From: Bacteroidales bacterium
Lineage (GTDB): Bacteria; Bacteroidota; Bacteroidia; Bacteroidales; Bacteroidaceae
Direction: 5' to 3'
Assembly: GCA_030523385.1 (NCBI GenBank)
Contig: JAUNIV010000111.1
Coordinates: 1-7,265, forward strand
Length of the DNA: 7,265 bases
The notes beneath the pieces were generated by a model, which was not told where the DNA came from, searched no databases, and saw only the letters and a list, made by a program, of their open reading frames with translations. This document shows, one piece after another, positions 7,031 through 7,265 of this stretch. Each line of letters starts with the position of its first letter. Position 1 is the stretch's first letter. Made by a program: the position numbers and the translations under genes.

Positions 7031-7061
7031 TTGCACGCTCTGCTTAAAATATCTTATTTTG
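7031..7061 (+). promoter_or_regulatory. Bacteroides-type promoter for the lipoprotein gene at 7097
   Basis: TTG at 7031-7033 (the -33 element) and TTATTTTG at 7054-7061 (five of six fixed positions of the -7 consensus TAnnTTTG) are separated by 20 nt, the expected spacing. The transcript would start near 7066, giving a leader of about 30 nt. The terminator upstream makes an independent promoter for this gene necessary, which supports the call. Confidence 0.6.
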
Positions 7062-7096
7062 CATGCGAAAAATTGTAAGAATATAAATTAAATAGC

Positions 7097-7265
7097 ATGA
7101 AAAAATATGTAAAGTTCCTCTTGGGACTATTGGTTGCAGGCTGGTGGTCGGCCTCTTGTTCGTCAGACCACGATGATATTCCGTCCGGAGTTTCGGGCAA
7201 AGGTGGTGTCCGCATAGGACTGAGTACGGAGACTGGGTTTAGTTCGCGTGCGGTGGATGAAAGCG
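7097..7265 (+). CDS. N-terminus of a probable surface lipoprotein, C-terminus outside window
   Basis: Only 56 residues are visible and the frame is open at the window end. Residues 1-21 form a lipoprotein signal: MKKYVKF, a hydrophobic core LLGLLVAGWW, and SASC with Cys21. The lipobox is loose, as is common in Bacteroidota. SSDHDD follows directly, an acidic cluster of the kind reported as a surface-export signal for lipoproteins in this phylum. The mature start then has a Gly/Ser linker and GGVRIGLSTETGF ending with SRAVDE. A short hydrophobic strand followed by a Ser-Arg-Ala stretch recalls the N-termini of Bacteroides DUF4493 and fimbrillin-like adhesin lipoproteins, but 56 residues are too few to assign a family. 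It has its own promoter (7031-7061) and lies beyond the upstream terminator, so it is a separate transcription unit from glyS. No Shine-Dalgarno is visible; the leader is A/T-rich. Confidence 0.85.
   Translation, partial: MKKYVKFLLGLLVAGWWSASCSSDHDDIPSGVSGKGGVRIGLSTETGFSSRAVDES

Larger units (their letters stand above)
6890..7096. other. 207-nt non-coding spacer
   Basis: I find no credible gene or structured RNA here. The spacer holds an imperfect A-tract direct repeat, phased A-tracts and the promoter of the downstream lipoprotein gene. It is clearly AT-rich, especially from 6930 on. No inverted repeats flank the promoter, so there is no sign of a phase-variable invertible switch. Confidence 0.7.

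Noticed and set aside
6890..7096. A phase-variable invertible promoter before the surface lipoprotein gene, common in Bacteroides.
   Set aside because: I found no inverted repeats flanking the promoter and no recombinase gene nearby; the only repeats are direct.
1..7265. CRISPR arrays, tRNA or rRNA genes, insertion sequences.
   Set aside because: No regularly spaced repeats, no cloverleaf-like stretches in the spacers, and no transposase sequence or terminal inverted repeats were seen.

Overview
The window reads as chromosomal DNA from a member of the order Bacteroidales, most like Bacteroides or a close relative. The evidence is a Bacteroidota-style topoisomerase IV A subunit, a single-chain glycyl-tRNA synthetase, several lipoproteins with acidic residues just after the lipid-bearing cysteine, near absence of Shine-Dalgarno sequences, and promoters resembling the Bacteroides -33/-7 (TTTG / TAnnTTTG) type. 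The sequence does not fix the species.

Left block (1-4451, minus strand): a tight three-gene run, read from right to left. parC (topoisomerase IV subunit A, 892 aa) is followed after 4 nt by a 280-aa secreted, probably outer-membrane protein of unknown function. After 9 nt comes a lipoprotein protease of family S41, whose C-terminus lies beyond base 1. No promoter or terminator is visible between them, so they probably share one transcript from upstream of parC.

Middle (4452-4602): a 151-nt divergent spacer. A full match to the Bacteroides -7 element faces parC and a near match faces glyS. The two are placed so that their core promoters would overlap.

Right block (4603-6824, plus strand): glyS (glycyl-tRNA synthetase, 513 aa), then 26 nt later an FKBP-fold lipoprotein (217 aa) whose peptidyl-prolyl isomerase active site is altered. 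A strong hairpin terminator (6847-6889) closes this unit. After a 207-nt spacer with A-tract repeats and a good promoter candidate, a further lipoprotein gene starts at 7097 and runs off the end of the window.

Most of the window is ordinary housekeeping plus envelope genes, and I do not see an evident new biological system. The points most worth a second look are the overlapping divergent promoters, the non-canonical FKBP active site, the envelope genes packed behind parC, the natural Ala at the quinolone-anchoring position of ParC, and the phased A-tracts before the last gene.
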